A stretch of 64,000 nt of DNA from Apus apus (Eukaryota; Chordata; Aves; Apodiformes; Apodidae): contig NC_067299.1 in assembly GCF_020740795.1 (NCBI RefSeq), forward strand, positions 7,982,001 through 8,046,000. The letters run 5' to 3'. Below the pieces are notes generated by a model. That model had not been told where the DNA came from and ran no database searches. It was given only the letters and a program-made list of their open reading frames with translations. Shown here one piece after another: positions 1 to 11,642 of this stretch (position 1 is its first letter; each line of letters starts with the position of its first letter). A program made the position numbers and the translations under genes.

Positions 1-300
1 GGGCAGGGACACCTCCCACCAGCCCAGGTTGCTCCAAGCCCCATCCAACCTGCCCTTCAACACTGCCAGGGATGGGGCAGCCACAGCTTCCCTGGGCAGC
101 CTGGGCCAGGGTCTCACCATCCTCACACTAAAGAATTTCCTCCTGATGTACAACCTAAATCTCCCCTCTTCCAGTTTTAATCCATTCCCCTTGTCCTCTC
201 CCTCCCTGCCCTTGTCCCAAGTCCCTCCCCAGCTTTCCTGGAGCCCCTTCAGGCACTGGAAGGTGCTCTAAGGTCTCCCTGGAGCCTTCTCTTCTCCAGG
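1..300 (-). mobile_element. CR1 LINE fragment A
   Basis: Reverse complement of the 3' part of CR1, including the GGGCAGGGACACCTCCCACC block. The element's 3' end lies before position 1. It is in ZZEF1 intron 7, about 50 bases past the exon 7 donor. Bases 110-300 are nearly identical to fragment B. Confidence 0.92.
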
Positions 301-353
301 CTGAACTCCTAAACCATTTCCCACTACATCAAAACACATCAACACCATCTCAC

Positions 354-470
354 CTTGTTATTCTTATAAGGAAACTATCGACTTCTTCCAAAACATTTGG
401 AGATAAGAAGCTTGAGAAGTCTGTAGAGCCTGGGGTTAGGGACAGAGGTGGCATGTGCTGCAGTGCTTTC
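354..470 (-). CDS. ZZEF1: ZZEF1 coding exon 7
   Basis: Encodes residues 427-465: [20 protein letters not shown] and [18 protein letters not shown], matching human ZZEF1. The acceptor is TTTTACAAG|G and the donor AACAAG|GTGAGA. The next exon lies before position 1. Confidence 0.94.
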
Positions 471-3400
471 CTTGTAAAAGGACAGAATATAACATCAGAA
501 ACCAGAAAGAACCAGAGAAACCAGCCTTCTAAAGTTAATTGCACATTTGAATCTTCAGGCTTTTTCCTGAGTAGGTCTCTACAAATAGATTCTGAATGCA
601 AAAAATCCATCTACACAGAGAACCTGTTCAAAAGGTAGAACCAGTATTGCATTCAAGGTGGGGAAAGTTCAGTGATTGCTACATAATCTTGAATCTAGCT
701 TCACAATCTCAGATTTAATGAGACAAATTAATCAAGGCATTTTGAGTTAAATCTCTGACAGCATTTTAGGGTCCAAGTACTGCCTCATTTTTAATAGTGC
801 TAGAATTGAGCAAGAGCCTGTTAATAAAGGGAAATTCTAAATTCTTTCAGCACAATTATGGAAACTAAGAGGGAAAGTTGTTAGTTCAGATGAGAATTTT
901 TGTTGGATTTCCTAAAATACTGTAAATGGGAATTCTTAAGCAGGTCCATCAAAGTCATTCTATTCAATACTCAAGTCTGAGTTTCCAATACAGTTCCAAA
1001 CACTGGATTTTAATTCCTGCATGGATATTTAAGTCAAGACTTCTCCTTCATACCATTTTTTTTTAGGCTTTATTAGCTTAGGATCCATCTTCTATTTTTA
1101 TCAAAGAGATAAACTATAGCAAGACTGAAGGCTTCCAGTTTTAGCAAAGCTTGGAACTATGAACCCTCCTCAGACATATGCATGTATAAAGTTATCTAAA
1201 CTTTAAAGAGGTTTCCCAGATGACACAAATTAAGGACAGGCTTGATGGACTTTAGCCTACAGCACTCATTAACCTCATGACAGCAGTGCTCTTAGGTGGT
1301 GGGATCATGCTAACTAAGCTCTATAAATGTTGACGTGGGTGTGTAGAGATTTTATCAGGATTCCAATCCTTCAAGTCATCCAGCAGAAGTGTTTGGCAGT
1401 CAAACAAGGAAATATTACACAGAAAATGGCCAATCACCACAAACATCTGCCCAGAGACACTGCATAAGCCCAACTCTTTTCCCCACACAATGCATGACAA
1501 GGCACTACAGAAGTAAAAATTTGCTGCAAGTGAAGCTGAAAGGAAACTCCTCTTGTAAGTGGAAAGTGGCCAAGATCTAGAATTATTTGTTAGTTTTATT
1601 GCTCAAGTTTAGGTTTCTCTACATTATTACAAGTCAAACACTAAGTCTGACTGTTCAGTCATGGCTTGACAACCAGATTATCTACAACATGTAGGAGAAT
1701 CACACTTGTTCCACTCCGTGCACGTGGATAAAAGCAGAAGTATCAAAACATAACCAGTGTGGTAGCTAAAAAAGATGCTTCAACACCTGAACACAGGGAG
1801 TGGAAACCAGCTAAACAAGGTGGATTAGTTTACTAAAGCTGGAAGGGTTTTTACAAATGAATTCATTAAGTCATTAACAACTGACACACGGTGGTAAAAG
1901 TCGGGTACTTACTGAGTATTTTGTAAAATGGTGTGGACAAATGCTGGATTTGTTTCCATGGAAGCTGTGACCAGAGAGGTCAGCAGAGACCAGTACCAGA
2001 TAGCGGAGGCGTCGCACACGGAGACTCCCACCTTCTTCACTCTCTGGTAACCAACAGCCCTCAGCCCATGGATTCTGGTGTCACATCCATCACTAAGGCA
2101 ACGTTTGATGTTTATCTGTACATCTGTCATAAAAAAAAGAAACAAAAAAAAAAAGAGATTTTTTTTCTCCCCCCTCCCCCCTCACTTCTTCTGCTGGACT
2201 AGGTCTAGAAGAGTCCAGAGATTCAAAATAGTAATCAAAGATCAACCTCTTAGAAAACCAGCAGCAGGTAAGTAACAGTGCCCCCCACATGGAGGAAACT
2301 GGACACACATGGTCCTTCACTGGGCACCCTACAATTTGGAAAATTTAGCCTTTCAATGGTGATCCATTACATATTGTACAGCTAGAAATTAGGAAGAAAG
2401 TCATAAAGGACCCTCAAAAGTGGAAACTAAATTATAGATGATTTCACCAGCACCTTTAGACCTACAAAGGAAGTCTCTTGGGAGTGGTGGTGGAGGAGAT
2501 AGGAAATATAAAGATTTTCCCATAAGTTCTTCACCATTTTGCATGGCTAACCTTGTCCTAGTTACTTTTGAGGGAAAACATCCTTGCTGCCTGTTTCTGT
2601 GGCAGAGAAAGTTCAGCTTAGTAAGAAGTTCCCCTATTTGAACTGAAGGGACAACATTTCTGAAGCTGCTGAAACCATCACAGGAAGGAGCAGCTTTCCT
2701 CCAGCTGATTCCAATATAGCACCCCCAGGTTTACCAGACTTAAAAATAACTCCACTTTAAAATTCTTCCCAGAAAAACCTGCTTTACAAAAGTCATCTGA
2801 CCAACTTCATAGTTTGACTACCAAAAACAAGTTGCTCAGAAGCAGATTTTTTTGCTATTACCCAACAAATGCTTTCACTCTGCAAGCAAAGATAGCTTAA
2901 AATTGCCCAGTGCCTTCAAATTGAGGCTAAAACTGCATCTTTAGCCATTCTAACTCTTCAACATTTAGCCCAAGTTGGAGAACACTTCTCTTATAGGGTA
3001 GAAATTAAACTAATTTAATGAATTAAACGACTTCCCTGACCCAAGGACGAGGTCAAAAGCTTCTGCTCTAAGGACTGACATTTCAACACATCATCCTATG
3101 ATTGACCCAACCTTCCACCTCCAAAAAAAGCAACAGAACAATATACCAAGGGGATCTTTATTGACTCACACATCTGACTAATGTTAGCGTTTTCCAACAG
3201 TGTTACGTAGCCAGTGATATTGCTTGGAATGTGAACATTTCGGACCTCCTGAAGACTGCTGGCATTCCTCCCCACTGCCACTGTCACCTGCTGTGGCATG
3301 TAGCTCTGGTCATTGGCTGCCACCGCAATGGACAGATGTCTCAAAACAATATCTGGTTTCATCTTTAAACTGAAAAAGAAGAGAAAAGTGTTCTTGCGAG

Positions 3401-6400
3401 GAGAAGTTAAGTCAAGCGCTTCACTCTCGATGCACTTTCGCTCAGTTTCCGCCTTCAGAAAAGTAATCATAGAATCATAGGATGGTTTGGGTTGGAAGGG
3501 ACCTTAAAGACCATCTAGTTCTACCCTCCCTGCATGGGCAGGGACACCTTCCACCAGCCCAGGTTGCTCCAAGCCCCATCCAACCTGCCCTTCAACACTG
3601 CCAGGGAGGGGGCTTCTGGACAACCTGTTCCAGTGTCTCACCACCCTCACACTAAAGAATTTCCTCCTGATGTACAACCTAAATCTCCCCTCTTCCAGTT
3701 TTAATCCATCCCCCCTTGTCCTCTCCCTCCCTGCCCTTGTCCCAAGTCCCTCCCCAGCTTTCCTGGAGCCCCTTCAGGCACTGGAAGGTGCTCTAAGGTC
3801 TCCCTGGAGCCTTCTCTTCTCCAGGCTCTCTCAGCCTGTCTCCAGAGGAGAGCTGCTCCAGCCCTGGGATCATCTTTGTGGCATCAATCCACTGTAATTA
3901 TCTAATGTTTAACAGGCATTATCAACCCTGTATCAGGTGGACAAGTTAGCAAACTTGTAAATGACTCAAAAGACAGTCACCTCTAGTAGTGAGGCTGAAA
4001 AATTTTCTCTTGTTCAGCTTTCCAACTGAGAATTAATTCCTCAGGAATAAAAACGTAGCGCCAATAACAACCAAAAGGACTTTTTTTTAAGTATATATTT
4101 TTAGATCTCCTACTAAAAAACACTACACATTCCTGTTGTGTGGAGCAGTAATTTTTCAGACAGTGGCAAAGTGCTTCTACCTGAGTACTAACCACTGCAT
4201 CTATGCCACAGTTTGGAAAGCTGAGCTACAAAACAAGGCTGTGTCAGAGACACGCGTTTTACAGGTGAACACTCTAACTTGGTGAGTGGGTCTTTAAACT
4301 TGGAGCATGACTTCTGCTTTCAACTGTATTCATCTGTCACTCATTAAATCGTTTTCAATTCCACCCCCCTGGCTGTAATTGGCCTAAGGACTAACTAACT
4401 AACTACTGCAAAGCTCAGCTGGCCATTCCCCTGTGGCTCACCGTATCCAGTGTGAACGAGCACTGCCATCCGACTGCCAGAAGGATGTTGTTTCTCCATT
4501 GGTCATCTTGTCAATATCTGCAGAATTGGATGAGGTTTCTATGTGGGTGTAGCACTTTGTGACAGACTTCAGCTTGTCTGACTCCTGATTGCCATTCAGG
4601 TCACTGGGGTATTCTGCCAAGAAAAGAAATCACTCATAACATCCTTATTTTGCTTGGTTTTTAGAATGATTATACCTTTATAATCATTATCTCATGGAAA
4701 TCAACTTGTTGGCACAGAACACAGCTCCTGAAGAAGACAGAAAAGTTGTATTTCAGAAGAAATCACAGTCATCTCAATCTACCACAGGCAGTATGAAAGC
4801 ACCTACTCTGCCTGGAGTTCATTATCTCCTCCTTTTATTACTGGCATCATCAGTGCTGTATTATTGTTATGCCAAAGTGCAAACAGATGAGAGGAAAAAG
4901 TAAAATATGATGGAGGAAACCTCAATTCAGCCATTCTAGGGAAGGGACAAAGCAGACTGTTTCTCCCAAGTAACTTGATCTGTTTCAATAAAGGTGCAGA
5001 GATCTGAAAATACCAAGTCAAGCAGTGAAAAAAAAGGAGTCTTCTTCTCTAGGGAGACAACCAGGACAGTCCCATCTGAAATACAATAACAGCTTCACTT
5101 CCTCCAGCCCAAAATGATAGTACTGAACAGTCAGCTTCAGAAAACATTCCCCTTCACATGGGAACTAAGTTTCCAGCAACTAGTAGAGATGTTTGACTGA
5201 ACAGAGAATATCAGAAATCAGCAATCATCCTTCTGAAACAGGTCAGAAGATTAAAAACATCCAAGTCTGTTGCAGAACCACATCATGGAAAGGATTGGGT
5301 TGGAAAGGACCTTAAAGATCATCGAGTTTCAACCCCCCTGCATGGGCAGGGACACCTCCCACAAGCCCAGGTTGCTCCAAGCCCCATCCAACCTGCCCTT
5401 CAACACTGCCAGGGAAAGGCCAATATGCAGGTTGCCAGGCAGTCAGGAAATCAATGTATGTGCCTCAAACAATAAAAAAACCCCAAACCACCAGAACATG
5501 CAGATGGAATTCACAAAAAGTCATGTCTGTTAACGACGAAGCAGAAAAGGAAGGGGTTTATTTTCTCTTCAAGTTGTGATTACACTACCACTCTGAAAAA
5601 AACAAATATTACATGCCTCTCTCCTTCAGGAGAAGTCGGTCTAAAGAATCCTTCAGGACAGAGGACCTCATGGTGCAGATGTTGTTGAAGTACTCCAGCA
5701 CTGGGTAAGGGATGGCAGAGCTGGAGATCCGGTTGCGGTGCAAGAACCTCAGGATCATGGAAGCGTGAAGACCAAGACGCTCTTTTGATTCAGAAAATAT
5801 ATCAATAAAACCTAGAAAGAGACATTATTTCTATATTTGTTGCAACAACTCAGTTGACCAAGTCATCCTTTTCCCCCCTCTGGCACAGGAGCCAACACTG
5901 GAATCACCTTCCACCAGACGAAGCAGCTCAGGTGTGCATCCCCTACAGCAGAGCTGCGAAAGGTGCAGACAAACATTTTTGCCATTGACTTGAAACTCCT
6001 GAAGGGGTTCAAAACCACTACCAAAAAAATCTTGGTTCTTATTGTGATTTTGCTGTTCCCAAAGTTCCGAACCCTTCATTTAATACCAAGGTGGAAGAGA
6101 TGCTGCTTGGCTAACGAGCTGATGTACCCACATCACTCTCCTTCAGCTACGCCAAGCAGCTCCCTTGGGAACTGTGGGTTATTCCCAAAGAGGTGCCTAA
6201 TTCCCTCCACCAACCTGGTGAGAAACCTCAGCTCCTCCACAGTGGGCTCTGAATCCCAGTGCATTGAGATGCATGGAACAGTACCCCATCAGTACTCTCC
6301 TCTGGCTGGTCTATTAGCCAATTCCAACACTTCTTGTCTGATCCTCTGAGGCAAATCCCCTTTAGCCACTTATCATCAAAAGCTTGGAAGGAAAGTCAGT

Positions 6401-9400
6401 AACTGATACTTAACCCAGAAATCAAATTCTGGACACTGACACTTGCCAAACTACAGGCTATAAAATGTCAATTATGTCTGAGCAGGATTTCAAATGCTTA
6501 ATCACAATAAAGTATGTGACTCATCACCTGAAACAGACCTAGTGGAGGATTTATTCCCCCAGTTACCAAGCACTGCATTAGTTAGACACTCCCCAGAACT
6601 TTACAAGGAGCTGTTTTCTGTCTGTGAGCTAAACCAAACACGGATAAGCAGCTCCCCAGCCACCCAGAGAAGAAAATATTGGTTATTTATGAAAATGAGT
6701 TAGCTGGATGTAATTATGGGATATTTTAAATTCACAGCAACTTCACTTGTTTGGTACTAGAGAAGCAAGGATGACTGGGAGGATGGTTTTCAGAAGATGA
6801 GGACAAACAACACTATGAAAGCAGTTTATTGAAGCAGCTCCCCTTTTACAGGGCAGGACTGGGAAACCATTTGTTTTGCCACCCTGTTCTCATACCTGGA
6901 ACTAGTGAACAAGCTTGCAGCTGCCTGATGACATGGCTAAGCTCCCCTTGAAGATTAGCTCCACTACAATTCTTGAGAGCCTCCAGCATATTCTCCACAT
7001 CCACAGTGCCATCTCCTTCAGCATCAAACTGTGCAAAGGCCTGAACAGGAGCAAAACCAAGAACATGTATTTCAGCATATTTACTTGAAGCAGAAATCCA
7101 AGGTCTTTCATAGAAACCAGAGCAGTAAACATTGCAACACCACTAAACAAAAATCAAAACAGTTTTTGTAGCATTGAATTCATGACAAGAGGAAACAGCC
7201 TGGCTGGAAATCTGCAGCCTTTAGCAAGTTTTAAGGTATTTGCATTGTCTTGCTGTAAAAGTGTTATGCTTAGGTGGACACAGCACATCATCTGTACCAG
7301 TGAATCAGCAGGATCCAGGCACCAGCATCTGTGGCTATGAAGAAGGTGCTCACCAAAGAACATTTGACAACCCCCTCCAATAAAGGGAGAGTTTGCTCTA
7401 AAACCTGCACCCCCCAGTGCTCACACCCACTGCATCCACTCCAGCTCTTGCAGGTTTTAAATATTGTCTTTATTTAAGAATATTACTTGAAATGTGGATT
7501 TCCTTCCCTATATAATGTGTATTTTCTTCCTCCTACACAAAATACCAGGTTAGCACAGTTTGTCAAACTACCTGTGGAAAAAGTTGGAAAGCATTTTTTT
7601 GCCTTGTAGAAGGGGGCCAGCTTTATGAACTTTGACCTTCAGATGAATGTTCAATATAAAAAGTTGTGTTAATATAACTAATTCATAATGTTAATGTTGA
7701 TAATGTGTTTAATACAACAAGTACTTTAATATACTTTAATGTTTAATATAAAAACACCCAGCTATGCACTTCCCATCCTTGTACTAACAAAAGTACATGA
7801 TATTTTTATACAGCTAAGCCTATAAAACACAACCAAGCTCATAAACATAATTCTTCTTTTTCACTAGGCATTTCAGAGAACTCATGATTCAGGGACATAT
7901 AACTATAAAAAAAAAATCCACCTCTCTTTTTACACTCATATTTGATTTTGAAACAAACTTCTGTTTAATTGCTAAAAAAAAACCACCCTGAACATCTGCC
8001 AAAAAAGAAATGCAATGCTTGAGGAACACCCTTTTTTTTTTTCCCCCATATAAACTGGGAAGGCACTGATAAAAGAGGTTTCTTTCCAGGCAAGTCTTCA
8101 GTGTCCCAGTGAACTTGGTATTTCAAGTTCAGCTACATAGCCAAGCAAATTTGGCCTGTAAGAACACACAAGTACCTGACACTGCTGTGCAGGAGGAACC
8201 TCCTGCTTGCATCTCTGGGTTTGCTACCTGATTTTCCATCTGAATGCACCATTAAAAGCACTGTCCTAAAGAGAAAGGATCTGAAATGGTTAGATCAAAA
8301 TAACCTGTCAATTAACCATGACATAATTACACCACTTAAATGAGGGCAAAGTCCTCAGAAGACAAATGTCCTACTAGCTGACTAAAGCCCCAGTGGCACT
8401 TCGGCAGCACAGAGCTGCACTTTACCTTAGAAGTTTGATCAACTCTTGTTCTCCACCCAGCTGAGCCCATGCTGACAACTACCACCTTTAAAAAACTCAC
8501 TTCTAGTGCAAAGAGGAGCAGCTCTGGGCATCCAGCAGGCAGCACAGCCAGTGCAAGTGGCTGGTGGTGGGCAGCAGGTCAACACCAAAGCAGAACACTG
8601 AGAGGTTTTGCCTCAGGACAGCAATAGAGAGGGAGTTAATTTTAACAAAGATGGCCAAAACAATCCACACCCCTCTTGCCATGACAGGACTTTTTCTCCT
8701 CACATTTGAAGTCACACTGTGCAATTATTAAAATACAAAGTGAAAAAGTGGGCAAGTTTTGTGATGTTGACTGGTGAAAACAAATGACACACCAGAGGAT
8801 GAGGCTGGGTCTCCTGCCAGCTACTTTAAACCAGTTTCTCATACTTTAATGTAAGGAGACATGACCATATATATATATTCTTTTCTTTGCATCTTTATGC
8901 AGTATTTTGCTATTTTATTTTTAAACTATGATTGCAGGAGGCTGCACCAACCTTAGAACTCTAACACAATTTTTTGAACCTTCACTGTAACTCTGCATTT
9001 GACACAAACCAGCCACAATCTCTGCTGCTCAGACAAGCTCCCCTGTGCAATGGGGATATAAGAAAAAAAAAAAAAAAAGAAAAAAAAAATCAGTATGTAA
9101 AAGTGTAATCAGAGCTTTTGAGCTGGGAGAGCACCTTGGGCCATGACACAAATGCAGTAGCAGCTTTACAAGCCAGCTGCATTCTGCTCCTAAATCAAAG
9201 CATGAAATCCTCACACTTCTTACCCATGTTCAGCCACAAAGAAACACAAAAGAAACATCTTTCCTGGAAAATGATGGCCAAGGTGATTGCTAGGAAACAT
9301 GGCACATGGGAAAACCACCCCCTCATCTCACAGGCAGCTCAGGAGTCAGACAGCACGACAGAATATCTGAAGTGTGAGCTGGGAAAACTCTCTATTTCAT

Positions 9401-11338
9401 CCCTCCTCCTCAGGAGAACTGCAGAGTTAATGTCCCAGGCTAAGCTGGATACATTACATGAGAGCTGCTGGAGAACTCATGAATAAGAAAAGGATTCAGA
9501 TGCTCAGTTTCTCCAGAAAACAGTTTGTATTTAAACAGAGGGTCGTTTTGCTCATAAAGCATTCAAAGTATGTGGCTCACAAGCCCCACACTGAGAGCAG
9601 AGAAACTTAATGGGCAGCTCAACACACTCTGTCTCTGCCAGGACTCTGTAAACATCACAGAGTGGAGCCTGCTGACCTGCCACCCACAAACTAACTTCTC
9701 AGCAGTGTAAAATACATCCTGGAAATCTAGAACACTCCACACAGCCCGTGGGCTAGTCCCAGGGAACAGAAACAATGACATCAAGGTTTACCACCCAACT
9801 CCCAGCATCTCCACGTTGCAGGGTGGACTAGATATGACCACACGCCTGCAGCATGACAAATCCCCTGACAAGTTTTTTCCCCCCACTCCCAAGAGCAGAG
9901 GAGGGGAAAAAAACCCCAACCCAAACCTCTTAATGCAGAGGGGAGGATGTGCAACACAGACAATCCTGAGAGGTCAGCTTTTGTATTGACAGAAAGAAGC
10001 CTGATGTACTAATTTCACTCCTGCTGTCATCACAAATGAAGAAGTGTTCTTCACTGGCCCTTGTCAAGGAACTAGAAGCAGCATTTTAGCAAGCTACTTA
10101 AAACAGGCTGGTATAAATATGCCTCTCTGGAAAAAAATAAATAATCTCTTCCCAGTTTCCAGCAGCCTTGTTAATATCCCAACACTGATTTCAAGGAGCA
10201 TCTGTGGGATTTAACAGTTTACCAAGTTATTCTGCTGCTCAGGAGCAACACAAAGACAGAAGGAAGTCACTGGTGAGACTGAGGAACTGCACACAGTAAG
10301 AAATTCAGCCATAACCACTTTCTCAGCTGAGTGTGAAATTCCCAGCAGGGAATTCTCTTGCCAGCTAGAGAGTAAAGCTAAAGCTTCAGCGTCCCAGATG
10401 TTCCCCGTGGCCCTCCCCACAGCAGGGAGGAAGCGGGGCTCTCTTCTACCATTAAAACCTTTAACCTCTGGAGGGTGGAGGGGGGGGGAAACCTTGTCAC
10501 AGCACTTCCTTACAAGTTTTCCCCAAACCCTCTTCCTTTTCAACGGGATACCGAGGAGCTACTCCCCCCCTTTCAGGGCAGGTTTGGAAGAGCAACAAGC
10601 AGCCGAAGCCTGGCGGAGGCTGGGAGGGCTGGTACCCTGACGGAGCAGCTCCGGAACCAGCGCTCCGAGAGCTTCCTACCAGAAACACCCTTGCCAACAC
10701 CCGCCTGACGCCGTCGGCGAGGACAGATGATGTCGCTTGGGGGAAGATAAGCCGCCTATCAGCAGCACCAGACGCGTTTCTGGCCGGCCCGCAGAGCTCT
10801 CTGCTCCATCCCCGTCACCCGGAAGGGGTGCGGGGGTCACCCCGCACCGCACCCCCCCGGGCCTGGGCAGCCCCCTGGGATGGGGGAGCCCCCCCCTGGG
10901 ATGGGGGAGCCTCCAGCCCCCCCCCCAGGGCTCTCCCCGCCGCGGGCAGGCAGCCCTGTCTCCCCGCAGGGCCCCGCTCACCTCCTCGCTCTCCCCGCGG
11001 GAGCCGGCGGCCAGGCGGGAGACGCTCTCCAACACCTCGCAGAACTGCTCCAGGCTGACGGCCTCGTCCCCTCGGCTCAGCCGCTCCTCCAGCCACCGCA
11101 CCAAGGCGCCGTGATGCCGCGACACCAGCGACTCGGGCAGCGCCGCCTCCCGCAGCCGCGCCGTGGCCTCCCGCAGCCGGGCCTGCTCCAGCAGCACCTC
11201 GGCGGGCGGCAGCGGCCCCGCCGGCCCGGCCGGGAAGGCGGCAGCGGGTTGAGGGGGAGCGGCCGCTCCTTCCATGCCTTCCTCAGCGCCTTCCTCCTCC
11301 TCCTCCTCCTCGCTGCTGCGGCTCGCCGCCGTCCCCAT
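354..11338 (-). CDS. ZZEF1: ZZEF1, 5' part (exons 1-7, residues 1-465; gene continues past position 1)
   Basis: Large zinc finger ZZ-type and EF-hand protein; the human protein is about 2,960 residues and its ZZ fingers read histone H3 tails. Minus-strand exons: 10982-11338, 6896-7040, 5617-5811, 4442-4613, 3170-3369, 1913-2123 and 354-470. They join in frame to 1,397 nt. The ATG at 11338-11336 opens [13 protein letters not shown], close to human MGNAPSHSSEDE. Visible domains are an EF-hand at about residues 110-146, with loop [12 protein letters not shown] (position 12 is Asn, as in human), and a DOC/APC10-like domain encoded mainly by exons 4-6. The ZZ fingers lie outside the window. Every junction is GT-AG except intron 3, where only a GC donor keeps the frame. 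The gene is head to head with CYB5D2. Identification rests on near-identity of several exons to human ZZEF1 as recalled. Confidence 0.95.
1913..2123 (-). CDS. ZZEF1: ZZEF1 coding exon 6 (DOC domain)
   Basis: Encodes residues 357-427: [20 protein letters not shown], then [20 protein letters not shown]. The polypyrimidine tract before the acceptor is unusually long; it appears on the plus strand as the A-rich run at 2130-2170. The donor reads CTCA|GTAAGT, with A rather than G as the last exon base. Confidence 0.95.
3170..3369 (-). CDS. ZZEF1: ZZEF1 coding exon 5 (DOC domain)
   Basis: Encodes residues 290-357: [20 protein letters not shown] through [13 protein letters not shown], the core of the DOC/APC10-like beta-sandwich. 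The acceptor is TTTTTCAG|TTTAAAG and the donor ATGT|GTGAGT. A CR1 copy begins about 95 bases upstream of the acceptor. Confidence 0.95.
3464..3885 (-). mobile_element. CR1 LINE fragment B
   Basis: Antisense CR1 3' end in ZZEF1 intron 4. It starts with the ATCATAGAATCATAGGATGG tail and runs through the TTGGAAGGGACCTTAAAGACC and CTCCAAGCCCCATCCAACC blocks to about 3885. Confidence 0.93.
4442..4613 (-). CDS. ZZEF1: ZZEF1 coding exon 4
   Basis: Encodes residues 233-290. It contains [20 protein letters not shown] and [20 protein letters not shown], nearly identical to human ZZEF1 at the start of the DOC domain. The acceptor is TTGGCAG|AAT and the donor ATACG|GTGAGC. Confidence 0.95.
5284..5416 (-). 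mobile_element. CR1 LINE fragment C (short)
   Basis: About 130 bases of antisense CR1 3' end in ZZEF1 intron 3. The GGTTGGAAAGGACCTTAAAG and GGGCAGGGACACCTCCCAC blocks are visible. It is cut off after AACACTGCCAGGGA, with unrelated sequence beyond. Confidence 0.9.
5617..5811 (-). CDS. ZZEF1: ZZEF1 coding exon 3 (GC donor)
   Basis: Encodes residues 168-233, including [12 protein letters not shown] and [18 protein letters not shown], matching human ZZEF1. The acceptor is TTTCTAG|GTT. The 3' end is set by phase. The only nearby GT donor gives an in-frame stop after joining exon 4, while cutting at GAGAG|GCATGT gives KERE followed by YPSD, like human KEKESPGD. Intron 3 is therefore read as GC-AG. 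Confidence 0.88.
6896..7040 (-). CDS. ZZEF1: ZZEF1 coding exon 2 (EF-hand loop)
   Basis: Encodes residues 120-168, beginning [19 protein letters not shown], then the [22 protein letters not shown] segment shared almost exactly with human ZZEF1. The acceptor is TTCAG|GCC and the donor CCAG|GTATGA, ending in phase 1. Confidence 0.95.
10982..11338 (-). CDS. ZZEF1: ZZEF1 coding exon 1
   Basis: Encodes residues 1-119. It has an acidic run of seven Glu from a CTC/GAG repeat, then an Ala/Pro-rich stretch, then the conserved [19 protein letters not shown] helix. The donor reads GAG|GTGAGC, phase 0. A TTG just before the ATG is not needed as a start. Confidence 0.95.
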
Positions 11339-11642
11339 CAAGCGCCCCGCCGATGCCGAAGCGGGAGCTTGGAGCCGCTTCTCCCCGCACCGCCCGGCCC
11401 CGCCCGGCCCGCCTTACTCAGCAACTTCCCGGGGCCCGGCACCTGTCAGCCCGGGGCCCGCCGCGCTGCCGCCCGGCGCCGCTGCCGCAAACCCGCCACA
11501 CTGCCGCAAAAACAACCACACACACACACCACCAAACCCCGCACCCCGGCCGTCAAGCGCCGGCTCGCCCCTCCCTCCTCCTCCTCCTCCTCCTCCCCGC
11601 ACCGCTCCCCGCAAAGCGTCGCGCGAGAGCCGCGCGGGCCCG
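11339..11642. promoter_or_regulatory. Bidirectional promoter between ZZEF1 and CYB5D2
   Basis: The two ATGs diverge with 304 bases between them, so both 5' UTRs and the core promoters must overlap or be very short. GC-box-like CGCCCGGCCCCGCCCGGCCC lies near 11391-11410. There is a short (CA)n at about 11518-11530 and a (CTC)n run at about 11570-11597. I see no TATA box, as is usual for CpG-island divergent promoters. Transcription start sites cannot be placed from sequence alone. Confidence 0.75.

Larger units (their letters stand above)
471..10981 (-). other. ZZEF1 introns 1-6
   Basis: Introns at 7041-10981 (3.9 kb), 5812-6895, 4614-5616, 3370-4441, 2124-3169 and 471-1912; the partial intron 7 covers 1-353. 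Intron 1 begins in the CpG island, where an 18-base CCTGGGATGGGGGAGCCC-type unit is doubled near 10870-10910, and then becomes AT-rich. It holds an A-rich tract at 9063-9089 and a short (AT)n near 8866. Introns 3, 4 and 7 contain CR1 copies. I see no further coding or RNA gene in them. Confidence 0.8.

Noticed and set aside
4694-4903. 69-codon plus-strand frame ending in a hydrophobic segment that looks tail-anchored
   Set aside because: It lies in ZZEF1 intron 3 on the opposite strand, with no CpG promoter or homologue that I recognise. A hydrophobic run of this size is expected by chance in T-rich DNA.
10676-11341. 221-codon minus frame read as one protein
   Set aside because: Only 10982-11338 is ZZEF1 exon 1. 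The rest is read-through into intron 1 after a clear GTGAGC donor. The apparent extra first codon is TTG, not ATG.
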